Part shown: positions 18,019-27,567 of the stretch, piece by piece | Position numbering within the stretch: the first letter of the stretch is position 1 | How the letters are laid out: each line of letters starts with the position of its first letter | Assembly (NCBI GenBank): GCA_963745675.1 | Contig: CAVUYM010000008.1 | Location: 248,001-312,000, forward strand | Direction of reading: 5' to 3' | DNA: 64,000 bases | Source of the DNA: JAUIIK01 sp963745675 | GTDB taxonomy: Bacteria > Chloroflexota > Chloroflexia > Thermomicrobiales > CFX8 | Translations under genes and position numbers: made by a program | The notes under the pieces: generated by a model | What the model saw: only the letters and a program-made list of their open reading frames with translations | Databases searched by the model: none | What the model was told of the DNA's origin: nothing

Positions 18019-19650
18019 CTACTGGCCAAGATCGAATCCAGTATATCCCTCGGCTGCGACCTCATCGCACTTCTCGCGGTAGGCGCCGACGCCGCCGATG
18101 TAGGGCATGAAGACGCGCGTCTTGCCGGGGATGTTTGCGCCCATGTACCAGGAGCCGGTCTTCGGATAGAGGGTCATGTCACCGACCTCGTTGACGTGGT
18201 CAACCCACTCATCCTGATCTTCACGTCGCGCTTCAATCGTCCGGATCTGGCGCTCTTCCATGTACTCGATGCAGTCGGTGACCCATTCGACGTGCTGCTC
18301 GATCGAGACCATCATGTTGCTGAGTACCGATGGGCTGCCGGGGCCAGTGATCGTGAAGAGGTTTGGGAATCCGGCCATCGAGATGCCGAGGTAGGTGCGT
18401 GGTCCGGCTTCCCACTCGTCGCGCAGGCTGATGCCGTTGCGGCCGCGAATGTCGATCGCAAGTAGGGCGCCTGTCATCGCGTCGAAGCCGGTGGCGAAGA
18501 CGAGCGTGTCGAATTCGTATTCGTCTTCGGTCGTGCGCAGCCCTGTTGGCGTGATCTCCTCGATTGGCGCGTTGCGAATGTCGACCAGCGTGACGTTGTC
18601 GCGGTTGTAGGTCTCGTAGTAGTTGGTATCGAGACAGAGTCGCTTCGTGCCGATCGCATAATCGCGTGGGATGAGTTTCTCGGCGACCTCGGGATCGTGG
18701 ACGATTTCGCGGATGCGCTCACGGACGAATTCGGCGGCCGTCTCATTGGCCTCCTTGTCACGCAGCAGGTCGGAGAACGCTCCGGTGAAGCCGAAGCCGC
18801 CGATTGACCAGCGCCACTCGTATTGCTCGCGCCGTTCCTCTTCGGTGACCTCCAGCGCCGATATCTCCTGATATGGGCTCGGCGCGGTGACAAAACCGGA
18901 GCGGGATTCGCGCGCCTTCTGTCTGAACTCGGGGTAGTTCTCCTTGACCGAGCGCAGGTAGTCCGGATCGGGCGGGCCGTTCTGGGCCGGGACGCTGTAG
19001 TTTGGTGTGCGCTGGAAGACGTAGAGGTGCTCTGCCTGGCGGGCGATCTGCGGGATCGATTGGATGGCTGACGAGCCGGTGCCGATGACGCCGACGCGCT
19101 GGCCGTCGAAATCGACGCCTTCGTGCGGCCACCAGCCGGTGTAATAGCTCGGACCGGCGAACGAGTCACGCCCCCTGATCTGGGGAACCTGCGGCACGGA
19201 CAGGCAGCCGGTAGCCATGATGCAGTACTTCGCTGAAAATCGCTCGCCCTCACTCGTCTCGACTTGCCAGCGATCGCAGTCTTCGTCGAACGTTGCCGAA
19301 TCCACGCGGGTGTCGAACTGGATGTCACGGCGCAGGTCGAAGCGGTCGGCGACATGGTTGATATAGCGCAGGATCTCCGGTTGACCGGCGTAGCGTTCGC
19401 TCCACTGCCACTCTTGCTGGAGTTCTTCGGAGAAAGAGTAGGAATAGTCGAGGCTTTCGATGTCACAGCGAGCGCCCGGATAACGATTCCAGTACCAGGT
19501 GCCGCCGACATCGCCGCCGGCTTCGAGTACCTGTGTCGTCAACCCGAGCGCACGGAAGCGATAGAGCAGGTAGAGCCCGGCGACGCCTGCGCCAACTACG
19601 ACAGCGTCAAACTCGCGAGCCGGTCGTTCAGTGGAATTGAGGTCGTTCAT
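18019..19650 (-). CDS. Flavin-containing / Baeyer-Villiger-type monooxygenase
   Basis: About 543 residues with two Rossmann motifs: FAD-binding VVVGAGVAGLYLLY near residue 16 and NADPH-binding VGVIGTGSSAIQ near 190. Between them is a Baeyer-Villiger fingerprint region, FAGPSYYTGWWPHEG, matching FxGxxxHxxxWP except that the His is Tyr. GGTWYWNRYPGARCDIES is typical of cyclohexanone-type enzymes. The start at 19650 (GAGAGGG upstream) is preferred over longer alternatives. It is fourth in the operon with the hydroxylase, reductase and ring-cleavage dioxygenase, 22 bases after the dioxygenase. Substrate unknown; an aryl ketone or similar aromatic feeding the same pathway is an inference. The His-to-Tyr change could alter oxygenation chemistry. 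Confidence 0.85.
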   Translation of the reverse strand: MNDLNSTERPAREFDAVVVGAGVAGLYLLYRFRALGLTTQVLEAGGDVGGTWYWNRYPGARCDIESLDYSYSFSEELQQEWQWSERYAGQPEILRYINHVADRFDLRRDIQFDTRVDSATFDEDCDRWQVETSEGERFSAKYCIMATGCLSVPQVPQIRGRDSFAGPSYYTGWWPHEGVDFDGQRVGVIGTGSSAIQSIPQIARQAEHLYVFQRTPNYSVPAQNGPPDPDYLRSVKENYPEFRQKARESRSGFVTAPSPYQEISALEVTEEERREQYEWRWSIGGFGFTGAFSDLLRDKEANETAAEFVRERIREIVHDPEVAEKLIPRDYAIGTKRLCLDTNYYETYNRDNVTLVDIRNAPIEEITPTGLRTTEDEYEFDTLVFATGFDAMTGALLAIDIRGRNGISLRDEWEAGPRTYLGISMAGFPNLFTITGPGSPSVLSNMMVSIEQHVEWVTDCIEYMEERQIRTIEARREDQDEWVDHVNEVGDMTLYPKTGSWYMGANIPGKTRVFMPYIGGVGAYREKCDEVAAEGYTGFDLGQ

Positions 19651-19672
19651 CGGTCCCTCTCGAAGGCAATAC

Positions 19673-20716
19673 TCAGGTGACGTGCTGGGGACGATCGACG
19701 AGTTGCGGTGCGCTTGTTGGCAGCAACTCGCCGGTCGTGATCGACTCGCAATATGCCGCTTCATCGAACCAGGACGCCGGCGCTGCATGACCCCAGAAGG
19801 TCGCCCGGCGGGGATCGTCGAGACTCCAGCGGATTGGTTCCCAGTCAGGATCGGCGATCAGGTAGTCGTTGGCGTACAGTTCGATCCGGTTGCCGTCGGG
19901 ATCTCTCAGATAAAGGAAGAATGCGTTCGAAATGCCGTGCCGTCCGGGACCGCGTTCGATGCTCTCAACCATGCCCGCGCCAGCCAGGATGTCACAGGCC
20001 CGCAGCACCGAGAGGGTATCAGCGAGCCAGAAGCCGAGATGATGGACCCGTGGCCCGATGCCATTCATCAGCGCAATATCGTGGACATTCTGCTTGCGGT
20101 GCAGCCAGGCGGCCCAGAGTTGTTCGGGCTCACCGTCAGTCGCGGTGTACTCCGAGCACCCAAAACCGAGGCCGTCTGAAAAGAAGCGGTACTCGGCTGT
20201 GACGTCGGGCACCTGGCAGTTGAAATGATCGAAGCGCATGACCTGCGCCCCACGGTACTGGTCGAATTGCTGCAACATGCGCTCGACGCGCTCCATCGAG
20301 GCGAAGAATTCGAGCGGTAGTCCGGCGGGCGACTGCGTGCGGATAGCCCTGCCCTGCCCCGGTTCTTCATCCGGTTCTACACGCCGGACCGGCAAGCCTT
20401 CATCGATGAAGAAGCGTTCCAGTCGATCGAGGTCGTCGTCATCCTGGACCCGAAAAGCCATCGCTCCAGCTCCCGGGGACACGTCCTTGCGTAGAACGAT
20501 GTTGTGATGGTCGCGATCCTCGTAGCCGCGCAGATAGAGGGCATCCGCGGTGCGCTCGGTTTCGATGAAGCCAAGCAGATCGACGTAGAAATGGCGGGAC
20601 GCTTCGAGATCCATCACACGATATTCGCCGTGCCCTCCACGCACGATTTTCGCTCCCGAGCGAGGTTCGGGCATCCCGTGATAGACGGCGGCGCTACCAG
20701 AGCTGAGCGCGGACAT
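19673..20716 (-). CDS. hpaD: Extradiol dioxygenase of the VOC superfamily (HpaD/MndD-like)
   Basis: 347 residues with two VOC modules. The N-terminal one is EYRVMDLEASRHFYVDLLGF; the C-terminal one carries the metal ligands: His in MRFDHFNCQVPD, His in VHHLGFWLAD, and Glu in NRIELYANDYL. The length and layout match Mn/Fe-dependent 3,4-dihydroxyphenylacetate 2,3-dioxygenases, which open homoprotocatechuate between C2 and C3. The ATG at 20716 has GGAGGA seven bases upstream and overlaps the end of the flavin reductase gene by 23 bases. Being adjacent to hpaB and hpaC supports this substrate. Another catechol remains possible. Confidence 0.83.
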   Translation of the reverse strand: MSALSSGSAAVYHGMPEPRSGAKIVRGGHGEYRVMDLEASRHFYVDLLGFIETERTADALYLRGYEDRDHHNIVLRKDVSPGAGAMAFRVQDDDDLDRLERFFIDEGLPVRRVEPDEEPGQGRAIRTQSPAGLPLEFFASMERVERMLQQFDQYRGAQVMRFDHFNCQVPDVTAEYRFFSDGLGFGCSEYTATDGEPEQLWAAWLHRKQNVHDIALMNGIGPRVHHLGFWLADTLSVLRACDILAGAGMVESIERGPGRHGISNAFFLYLRDPDGNRIELYANDYLIADPDWEPIRWSLDDPRRATFWGHAAPASWFDEAAYCESITTGELLPTSAPQLVDRPQHVT

Positions 20717-21311
20717 ATTCTTCCTCCGGCAATTCTTCTGCATTGACTGACCACTCGTCATGATATATCCGGATGGCATCGTTCGACCAGGCTACCTGGT
20801 CGTCGGTTGGGCGGCCGCGTTCCAGCAACGAGCCGTAGCGCGAGCGGTGGAAAATCAGCGGAGGACGCGAATTGCCGCCTTCCGGCTCATGGATCTCCAG
20901 CACCCGTCCGACGACGATCCGGTGATCGCCGCCTTCGTGGACTGCTTCGAGCGCGCACGATAATGAGACGAGCGCACCGGGGATGAGCGGAGCGACCGGC
21001 CCCGGTAGCAAGCGGGTGACGTCGTCTTTGTCTGCATTTTGACCCGCGAACTGGCCCGAAATCTGTTCCTGATCGGTGCTCAGTATGTTAATCACAAAGC
21101 CGTCGACGTCATTGAGGAAGCGTGCCATTCGCGCGGTCTTGCCAACACAAAAAAGTACCAGCGGCGGATCGAGAGAGAGGGCGCTGAAAGCGTTGGCGGT
21201 CATGCCGTGCATGACATCATCGCGCTGGACAGTAATGACTGCCACACCGGTCGCGAATTGCCCGAGCGCTCGCCGGTAGGCTCGCTCGTCGATGGCCGCC
21301 GCTGCGTTCAT
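20694..21311 (-). CDS. hpaC: Flavin reductase component (HpaC-like)
   Basis: 205 residues with the flavin-reductase-like (FMN-binding split-barrel) core: RALGQFATGVAVITVQRDD, MTANAFSALSLDPPLVLFCV, FVINILSTDQEQISGQFAG, and HRIVVGRVLEI followed by PPLIFHRSRYGSL. This group reduces free FAD or FMN with NADH and hands it to a two-component monooxygenase. Its ATG overlaps the stop of hpaB (ATGA), so the pair is translationally coupled. The C-terminal 35 residues (AWSNDAIRIYHDEWSVN...) extend beyond the usual domain. Confidence 0.87.
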   Translation of the reverse strand: MNAAAAIDERAYRRALGQFATGVAVITVQRDDVMHGMTANAFSALSLDPPLVLFCVGKTARMARFLNDVDGFVINILSTDQEQISGQFAGQNADKDDVTRLLPGPVAPLIPGALVSLSCALEAVHEGGDHRIVVGRVLEIHEPEGGNSRPPLIFHRSRYGSLLERGRPTDDQVAWSNDAIRIYHDEWSVNAEELPEEEYVRAQLW

Positions 21312-22810
21312 GACGCGGCGATCTCCGAGTCACCGCCTGCCATTTCGGCGAGGCTGTCCTGGACACCATCTTCGATGAAGGCTCGTACCCGTTCCATATA
21401 CGGTTCGCGATCGTAAGTGTGGAAGAGGGCCCCAGCCATACGAACGGGATCACCGAAGAAGAAGCGTTCGTAGAGCGCTTGCCGGGTTCCGAAGCTGCTG
21501 ACTGCAGTGTCCCAGGCCAGACGGAAGAGTGCGATGCGCTCGCGTGGTTCAGCGCGGGCAGCGGTGAAGAACTTTGTGAATTCGTCGCCCCAGGGCGCTT
21601 CGAGATCTGCGATGCCTGGCGCAGCCATCAAGCCACTGGCGCTGATTTGCTGGATGATCTCGACGAAGCGTGGGTAGAGCTTCGGGTAGAGGTTGCGTGC
21701 GGCATCCAGCGGTCCCCGGGCCGGAGTCATGATGCCCCACTGATCCGGTTCTGCTCCGTGCAGGGCCGCTAACCGCAAGCCGCGCATCGACTCCAGGCCG
21801 ATGATGATCTCGGTCACCTTCTCATGGATATGCTGGAAGGGTTCGATACCGATTGTGTCGATGATCAGGCTGGCGAGGCCGAGGATGTACTCGGTCTTGA
21901 CGATATTCTTTTCGATCACCTGGTGGGCCATATGAAGGACGGCGTTCGAGGCTCCGAATGCGCCATTGGCCACTTCCGGGTCGCCGTAGAGGAAGACCCG
22001 TTCCCAGGGCACGAAGACGTCATCGAAGACGACAACAGAATCCATTTCCTCAAAGCGCGAACTGAGCGGGTGGTCGTGCTTCGGGCGGCCAAGGTCGTAG
22101 CTCTCGCGGCAGACGAACTTCAACCCTGGAGTGGCACAGGAGATTACGAAACCAAAGGTGTATGGCGCATCCTTCGGGTCGGCCTTGACCACGGTCGAGG
22201 GGAAGACTTCGATCTCATCGGAGACAGGCCCGAGAGTTGCCAGCATGCGCGCACCCTTGATGACGATGCCGTCGTCGCGTTCCTCTTTGACTCTCGCGGC
22301 CAGGAATGGATCAGACTGCTCGTAGGTCGCTTTCGCTCGATTCGCTTGCGGGTTGATCAAGGTGTGGGTCAAACAGAGGTCTTCTTCACGCGCTTTGCGG
22401 TAGTAGTCCTCGACGTGCTGTTTGAAGCGCGGGTCGTCTTGTGCGAAGTAGTCGCCTGCCGCCGCGAAGGCCATCAGTGAGGAACTCAGGTAATCCGGCG
22501 TGCGGCCGAGCATGCCGTTGGAATAGAGCGCCCAGCGCCGCATGGCCGCCGAACGTTGCTCGAGATCGGCGTGCGTGCGCGGTTGCATGAAGGATGTCCC
22601 GACGCGGTCGCCGGAATCCGGCGAGACGTAGGTCAGCTCGTCGCGATACTCGGGATCGTGTTGCATGTCGTAGAGATGGGCGAGGGTCTCGATGATGCCG
22701 GAGAAGGCCGGGTGGCTGGTCACGTCAGTGACGCGTTCTCCACCAATATAGACTTCGCGCGGTTCGGCCTTCAGCCCCGCGATGAATTCACTCCCAGTTC
22801 TTGCAGGCAT
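21308..22810 (-). CDS. hpaB: 4-hydroxyphenylacetate 3-hydroxylase, oxygenase component
   Basis: 500 residues, the usual length for HpaB. Recognisable segments: YIGGERVTDVTSHPAF at the start, THTLINPQANR, GARMLATLGPVSDEIEVFPS, HPLSSRFEEMDSVVVFDDVFVPWERVFLY, and the Arg-rich loop FGTRQALYERFFFGDPVR. The family uses reduced flavin from HpaC to add an ortho hydroxyl to 4-hydroxyphenylacetate or a similar phenol. It heads the operon hpaB-hpaC-hpaD-monooxygenase. A hairpin at 22868-22897 isolates it from the upstream gene, so its promoter should lie within 22811-22867. No dedicated regulator sits next to it. Confidence 0.9.
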   Translation of the reverse strand: MPARTGSEFIAGLKAEPREVYIGGERVTDVTSHPAFSGIIETLAHLYDMQHDPEYRDELTYVSPDSGDRVGTSFMQPRTHADLEQRSAAMRRWALYSNGMLGRTPDYLSSSLMAFAAAGDYFAQDDPRFKQHVEDYYRKAREEDLCLTHTLINPQANRAKATYEQSDPFLAARVKEERDDGIVIKGARMLATLGPVSDEIEVFPSTVVKADPKDAPYTFGFVISCATPGLKFVCRESYDLGRPKHDHPLSSRFEEMDSVVVFDDVFVPWERVFLYGDPEVANGAFGASNAVLHMAHQVIEKNIVKTEYILGLASLIIDTIGIEPFQHIHEKVTEIIIGLESMRGLRLAALHGAEPDQWGIMTPARGPLDAARNLYPKLYPRFVEIIQQISASGLMAAPGIADLEAPWGDEFTKFFTAARAEPRERIALFRLAWDTAVSSFGTRQALYERFFFGDPVRMAGALFHTYDREPYMERVRAFIEDGVQDSLAEMAGGDSEIAAS

Positions 22811-22867
22811 GAATCGTTGCTCCTCAACCTGTTGCGGGTTCGTCTTTGAATCGTAGCGTACACGAAG

Positions 22868-22897
22868 AACACCCGCCCAGATATCCGAGCGGGTGTT
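22868..22897 (-). terminator. Hairpin between secreted-protein gene and hpaB
   Basis: A 9-bp perfect stem (AACACCCGC / GCGGGTGTT) with a 12-base loop, located just beyond the stop of the minus-strand gene at 22931. No strong T tract follows. Confidence 0.5.
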
Positions 22898-22930
22898 GAT
22901 CTTCGATCCGTGCAGGATCAGGGGTAGTGG

Positions 22931-23942
22931 CTATAGCTGGCTGGAGGTGCTTTCGCCGTCCTGTTCTCCGTCATCGTCGCAGCCGTTTGGAAAGAAGTCT
23001 CCGCCACCGAACGGACCGAATCGACCACCGCGACCAAAACCGGGTCCAGGACCAAACCTCAAGCCCTCGCCATTAATCGTGGCTCTGACGTGCTCCTCAA
23101 GGTTCGCGATGATCTGATCAGCGTCGTCCTGGGTTAGATCTCCTGCCGCAACCGCTTCAGCGGCCTTTTGTTCAACTCCAGCCATGATTGCATCCACCAG
23201 CGATTGCTCGTCAACGCCATGGTCCGCCGCGAACTCCACGAGCGTCTGGCCATTCTGGAGTGCATCGAAGACTTCGCCGGAATCCGTGCCGGTTAGATCG
23301 GCTGTGATCTCGACTGGGTTGAGATCAATATCGAATTTGAAGCCGTGGTCTCCTGAGAATGGAGGCTCGATCGGTCGGATGCGCTCAAACCCGAAGCCTC
23401 CTGCGGGCCAATCGCCATTGATGAGGTCCCGGAGATGCTCGCTGCTCTCCGTCCGGAAGCGCTCAGCCTGTTCAGCAGTCAGGTCTCCAGCTATCGACGG
23501 CTTCGTCGAGTTTCTCATTTATGGCAGCCATCAGGCCGTCAAACAATGCGTCTTCACTGACGCCATGATCATCAGCGAACTCCGCCAGGCTCTGGCCATC
23601 TTCCAGTGCACTGACAACTTCGTCCGTGCTGGTTCCTGTGAGGTCAGCAACCGTTTCGATGAGGTCGGTTGCCACCGGATCTGAATGCCACATACCGGAA
23701 CTGAACTCAAATGTCAGACTACTCTGGATCTCAGCGGTGCGGTCGAAATAGCCTTCGAGGCGCAATCCATTGAGTCCCTGTTGGAAGACAGTAACGTCAT
23801 GTGTCTTCGCTGCCGGTGCGGGCTCCTCGTCGGCGGAGACGAGGAGCGGTACAGCTATGAAGGCGCTAACGACGATACCTACCGTCAATGCGACTCCGAC
23901 GAGCCTGCCCGCGCCCATGGTGGCCAGGAAACGCTTCACCAA
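22931..23942 (-). CDS. Secreted protein with two tandem helical repeats (frameshift)
   Basis: Signal peptide in the first 37 residues (VGVALTVGIVVSAFIAVPLLVSA). Two repeats of about 100 residues follow. Repeat 1: ADLTGTSTDEVVSALEDGQSLAEFADDHGVSEDAL; repeat 2: ADLTGTDSGEVFDALQNGQTLVEFAADHGVDEQSL, each ending with a helix, a GDLT segment and an (I/L)xxLING-like end. A frame break near 23485 splits repeat 1 (AINEKLDEAV then AGDLTAEQAERF). The C-terminus is Gly/Phe-rich (FGPGPGFGRGGRFGPFGGG) and acidic. Such repeats occur in exported proteins of Actinobacteria and Chloroflexi, without assigned function to my knowledge. The gene is divergent from a two-component system at 24177, which may control it. 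Confidence 0.68.
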
Positions 23943-24176
23943 GTTGATCGTCCTTTCTTACAGTGACTGTCGTTTTCGGGGCATGTTGTTGCAGTGCCCA
24001 CAGTCGCATCCTAGCGGTGAGCGTGTAAGACCAGCGTAAGGCCTACATTTGGCTCTCCAACTTGACATCTAGTTCTTTACGCTGGCCTTAAGAAGAAGCG
24101 GGATACTGTGAAACGGGGACAATGCGTCTCGCTATGATGCTGCACGCCGACTAGTAAGGCAGTGACAGGGGAGCCG

Positions 24177-24833
24177 ATGAGGATCTTGCTTGTTGAGGAT
24201 GAAGCGTCGCTGCAGGAGGTGGTCGCACGCGGATTACGACAGGCAGGCCTGGCCGTCGATGTGGCCGATGATGGCGGCGAGGCGCTGGAGAAGATCTGGA
24301 GCACAGATTACGACGTGATTGTCCTCGATCGCGATCTGCCAGTCGTTCACGGCGACGATGTCTGCCGGAAAATCATCGACTCGCCCGACCCGGCCAGGAT
24401 TCTCATGTTGACAGCTTCAGGGACGGTCGACGAGCGTGTGGACGGGCTGATGATCGGCGCTGACGACTACCTGACGAAGCCCTTCGCAATGGCGGAATTG
24501 ATCGCTCGCATCCATGCCCTCTACCGTCGAGCGGTCCCGCCGACAGCGCCAGTCCTCACCCACCGCGACATCCGCATCGAGCCGGCCCGTCACGAGGCGA
24601 CCCGCGCGGGGCAGGATCTGCGGCTCACCCGCAAGGAGTTCGCCGTGCTCGAAGTGCTGATGGCGGCCGATGGGCGGGTCGTGAGCGCCGAAGAGTTGCT
24701 CGAAAAAGTCTGGGACGAGCATATGGACCCCTTCACAAACGCTATTCGTGTGACGATCATGACGCTGCGCCGCAAGCTCGGTGATCCGCCGGTCATCGAA
24801 ACCGTCACCGGCGTTGGATATCGGTTGTCATGA
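24177..24833 (+). CDS. OmpR/PhoB-family response regulator
   Basis: 218 residues. Receiver domain residues 1-115: acidic pair in LLVEDEA, phospho-acceptor Asp in VIVLDRDLPVVHG, Thr in MLTASG and Lys in YLTKPFAM. C-terminal winged helix: LRLTRKEFAVLEVLMAADGRVVSAEELLEKVWD, with NAIRVTIMTLRRKLGD as the recognition-helix region and VTGVGYRL at the end. GGGGAG precedes the ATG at 24177. The sensor kinase gene overlaps its stop (ATGA). The divergent secreted two-repeat protein lies about 230 bases away and may be regulated by it. Confidence 0.92.
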   Translation: MRILLVEDEASLQEVVARGLRQAGLAVDVADDGGEALEKIWSTDYDVIVLDRDLPVVHGDDVCRKIIDSPDPARILMLTASGTVDERVDGLMIGADDYLTKPFAMAELIARIHALYRRAVPPTAPVLTHRDIRIEPARHEATRAGQDLRLTRKEFAVLEVLMAADGRVVSAEELLEKVWDEHMDPFTNAIRVTIMTLRRKLGDPPVIETVTGVGYRLS

Positions 24834-26046
24834 GCCGATTCCGGCCTACTATCCGGCTTCGTTTGACGTTGCTCTACGGTTCGCTCTTTCTCGTTGCCGG
24901 TGTGGTGCTTCTGATTGTCAACTACACGCTTGTCCGCCAGAGTCTGCCGGAAGGCGTAGAAGCGCGTCGCTCCCCATTCATTGAGGAAATACGGACGATG
25001 GTTGAGCAGCAGCAGGTGCGCGACGGCCGTCCTCCGCTGCCAATCGAGATCTTCCAGAATGGCGATTTGCGCTCCGTTCCCGATGTGTTTGCCGCATTCG
25101 AGAAGGATCTGCGCCAGGAGACGCTCGATCAGCTCGTGACCCAGTCCATCATTGCATTGCTCGTGACAGGCGCTATCTGCAATTGTTCTCGGCTGGGCCG
25201 TCGCCGGCCGCGTGCTGCAACCTGTTCACCAGATCACCGCTACTGCTCGCAATGCGTCGCAGTCCAATCTGCGTTCACAGAGTCGGTCTCGAAGGGCCGT
25301 CGGACGAACTGAAGGATCTTGCAGATACGTTCGATGGGATGCTCGCCCGGCTGGAGACGGCCTTTGAGAGCCAGCGACGCTTCGCCGCTCAGGCCTCGCA
25401 TGAACTCCGCACTCCAATTTCGGTCATCCGTGCCGAGGCCGATGTCGCGCTTGCGGCCGACGACGTAACCGAACGAGAGCGGGCGCTCGCCGAAGCAGTG
25501 CGTGCCGAAGCCGACCGCAGCGAGGCGCTGATCGATGGACTGCTCGTCCTCGCTCGCAGTGAGAGCACGCTCCACGAAACCGAACCGGTCGATCTGGCTG
25601 AGTTGGTCGGGAACGTCGTTGGCGAACTTGTGCCGCTAGCGGATGAGCATGGCGTCGACATCGATCTGGCGTTGAGCGAAGCGCAGGTAGTTGGTGATCG
25701 AGTCCTTCTGGAGCGACTCGTCACGAACCTCGTCTCGAACGCGATTCTTCATAGTGAGGTGGCGAACGGCGGGCGCCGCTGGATGCGCGTGACGGTTAGC
25801 TCGCAAGCTGGGCAGGCTGTGCTCGCTGTCGCCAACTCTGGGCCAGATTTGCAAGGTGAAGATCTGGTCCAGTTCTTCGAGCCATTCCAGCGTCGGAATG
25901 GCCATGCAGGGAGCGATCGTCGTGGTGTCGGACTGGGGTTGACGATTGTGCGATCTGTGGCGGAAACGCACGGCGGCTCGGTCTCAATCGAGCCGCTGAA
26001 TGGCGGCGGCCTGGACGTCATCGTTCAAATTCCGAGCAGCCATTAG
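24830..26046 (+). CDS. Membrane sensor histidine kinase, partner of the OmpR-type regulator (two frameshifts)
   Basis: Reconstructed length about 405 residues. TM1 at residues 8-30 (LRLTLLYGSLFLVAGVVLLIV), an extracytoplasmic domain of about 75 residues, TM2 (SIIALLVTGAI, then AIVLGWAVAGRVLQP in a second frame), a HAMP domain (HRVGLEGPSDELKDLADTFD), the DHp phospho-His in SQASHELRTPISVI, and an HATPase with NLVSNAILHS (N box) and RRGVGLGLTIV. Frame changes near 25180 and 25270 interrupt only the TM2-HAMP segment. The kinase core is intact, so either the breaks are errors or the sensor is uncoupled from its kinase. Confidence 0.86.
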
Positions 26047-26099
26047 AATAGAGGCATCTCTATTCCTCGTCCCGACCCGCTGCCGATTGGAGAAAAGCG

Positions 26100-26672
26100 T
26101 TGGCTTCGACTGCGACAACATTGCTGACTGCAGAAGACGTAGATGATTTGCCGGAGAACCCATGTGTTTGGCGGTATGAGCTAGTAGATGGGGAGCTTGT
26201 TGAGGTGTCTCCTGCAGGAATGGTCCACACATTGATCGTTGGACTCGTCTATCGCCTTCTTGCCAACCATGTTGACCAGCACAACTCGGCTTGGTGATAG
26301 TCGATGGCTTAGGTTACGTTCTGGAGCGCGACCCCGATACGTTGCGAGTTCCGGACGTTTCTTTCATCTCACAGAGCCCGGCTTCCCGAATCCGGCCCGT
26401 CAGGAAGTTTCGCCGACACTGTCCCTGACCTTGTGGTTGAGGTTGTTTCTCCCGGGAACACCGCCGCTGAGTTGCGCCGTCGAACTCGCGACTATCTCGC
26501 CGCAGGGGTCCGGATCATCTGGATTGTGTGGCCCGAAGAACGGAGTGTGTCGGTCTACTCCGATAGCTTCTGACTGCGCATTGAACTTGACGCCACAGAC
26601 ACACTCGATGGCGGCGACGTGTTACCGGGCTTCAGCATCACCGTCGCCGAGTTGTTCGATATCGAGTGGTAG
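26100..26672 (+). pseudogene. Uma2-family (DUF820) protein, decayed
   Basis: Fragments of a Uma2-type restriction-endonuclease-like protein can be read across three frames: TAEDVDDLPENPCVWRYELVDGELVEVSPAG, then LVIVDGLGYVLERDPDTLRVPDVSFIS, then VPDLVVEVVSPGNTAAELRRRTRDYLAAG and VRIIWIVWPEERSVSVYSDSF. Besides two frame changes (about 26290 and 26390) an in-frame TGA follows SDSF before the expected C-terminus (LRIELDATDTLDGGDVLPGF). The PD-(D/E)XK-like motif VPDV...VVEVVSP is still legible. Three separate lesions, one of them a nonsense codon, make true decay more likely here than elsewhere in the window. Confidence 0.72.
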
Positions 26673-26683
26673 GCGGCAAACCG

Positions 26684-27430
26684 CTACTCTTCCGCGACGA
26701 CCGTGCTCTCCAGCGCTCCCAGCCCATCGATCTCCAGACGTATCTCATCTCCCGGGTAGATGTGGCTGATGCCCTCCGGCGTGCCGGTCAGGATGACGTC
26801 GTAGGGATTCAGCGTCATGAACTCGGAGATGTACTCGATCAGCGTCGGGATATCTCGCAGCAGTGTCGAGGTGTTGCCCTGTTGGCGTAGTTCACCGTTG
26901 ACGTAGCTGCGCATGTTCAGGTCGTGCGGGTCGTCGACTTCGTCGATGACCAGATACGGTCCCATCGGCGTGAAGGTGTCGTGGCCCTTGGCTTTGACCG
27001 GTGGCCGGAACATGTTGACGACGTAGTCGCGGATCGTGACATCGTTGGCGATCGTGTAGCCGAGGACGTGGTCCATCGCGTCGGCATGCTTGATGTGTCG
27101 CCCGGCTTTGCCGATGACGACCGCCAGCTCGACTTCATAGTGCATATAGTCGATGTTCGGCGGGGCGATGACGCTCGACTTGTTCCCGACCAATGACGAA
27201 TGGCTCTTGAGGAACAGAATCGGATCTTCAACCTCGGTGAAGCCCAGTTCCGCGGCATGATCGCTGAAGTTCAGCGCCAGCCCGATGATCTCGTTCGGCT
27301 CGAATGGCGGCAGCCACATCACCTCGTCCGGATTGTGGCGGTGTCCCGCCTCGTCTAGAAGCACTTCGTCGTTCTCGACCGACGTTCCACGGTGAATGCG
27401 CCCGTTAGCGGCGAATCGACAGTGTCGCAT
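26684..27430 (-). CDS. Fumarylacetoacetate hydrolase (FAH) family enzyme
   Basis: 248 residues from the ATG at 27430 (GAGAGGG upstream). The metal-binding FAH core is present: YEVELAVVIGKAGRHI supplies the Glu ligands and GYTIANDVTIRDY the Asp; VILTGTPEGISHIYPGDEIRLEIDGLG is the conserved C-terminal part. PILFLKSHSSLVG is the substrate-loop segment. The family includes HpaG-type decarboxylase/isomerases and acylpyruvate hydrolases. Because hpaBCD lies 4 kb away on the same strand, a role in homoprotocatechuate meta-cleavage is plausible but not proven. It is downstream of the DapA-family gene, with 137 bases between. Confidence 0.82.
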   Translation of the reverse strand: MRHCRFAANGRIHRGTSVENDEVLLDEAGHRHNPDEVMWLPPFEPNEIIGLALNFSDHAAELGFTEVEDPILFLKSHSSLVGNKSSVIAPPNIDYMHYEVELAVVIGKAGRHIKHADAMDHVLGYTIANDVTIRDYVVNMFRPPVKAKGHDTFTPMGPYLVIDEVDDPHDLNMRSYVNGELRQQGNTSTLLRDIPTLIEYISEFMTLNPYDVILTGTPEGISHIYPGDEIRLEIDGLGALESTVVAEE

Positions 27431-27567
27431 GGTAAATTCCCTCTCCCCTGGGCAGGGAATCGGTGACAGGTAACAGGGAAGAGCGGAACGGGACTGAAGT
27501 TGGCTCTCCCGGTTTACCTCCAACCTACTCACTACAAAGCTATGGGAGAGGGGACGGGGGTCAGGGC

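Noticed and set aside
18474..19511. Long alternative frame (345 codons) inside the monooxygenase gene
   Set aside because: Arg/Ser/Pro-rich shadow typical of an off-frame in high-GC coding DNA; the opposite reading has clear Rossmann motifs.
27431..27567. CCCTCTCCCC and GGGAGAGGGG at the two ends of the gap between the FAH and DapA genes
   Set aside because: They could form a REP-like element, but no second copy was recognised in the window.
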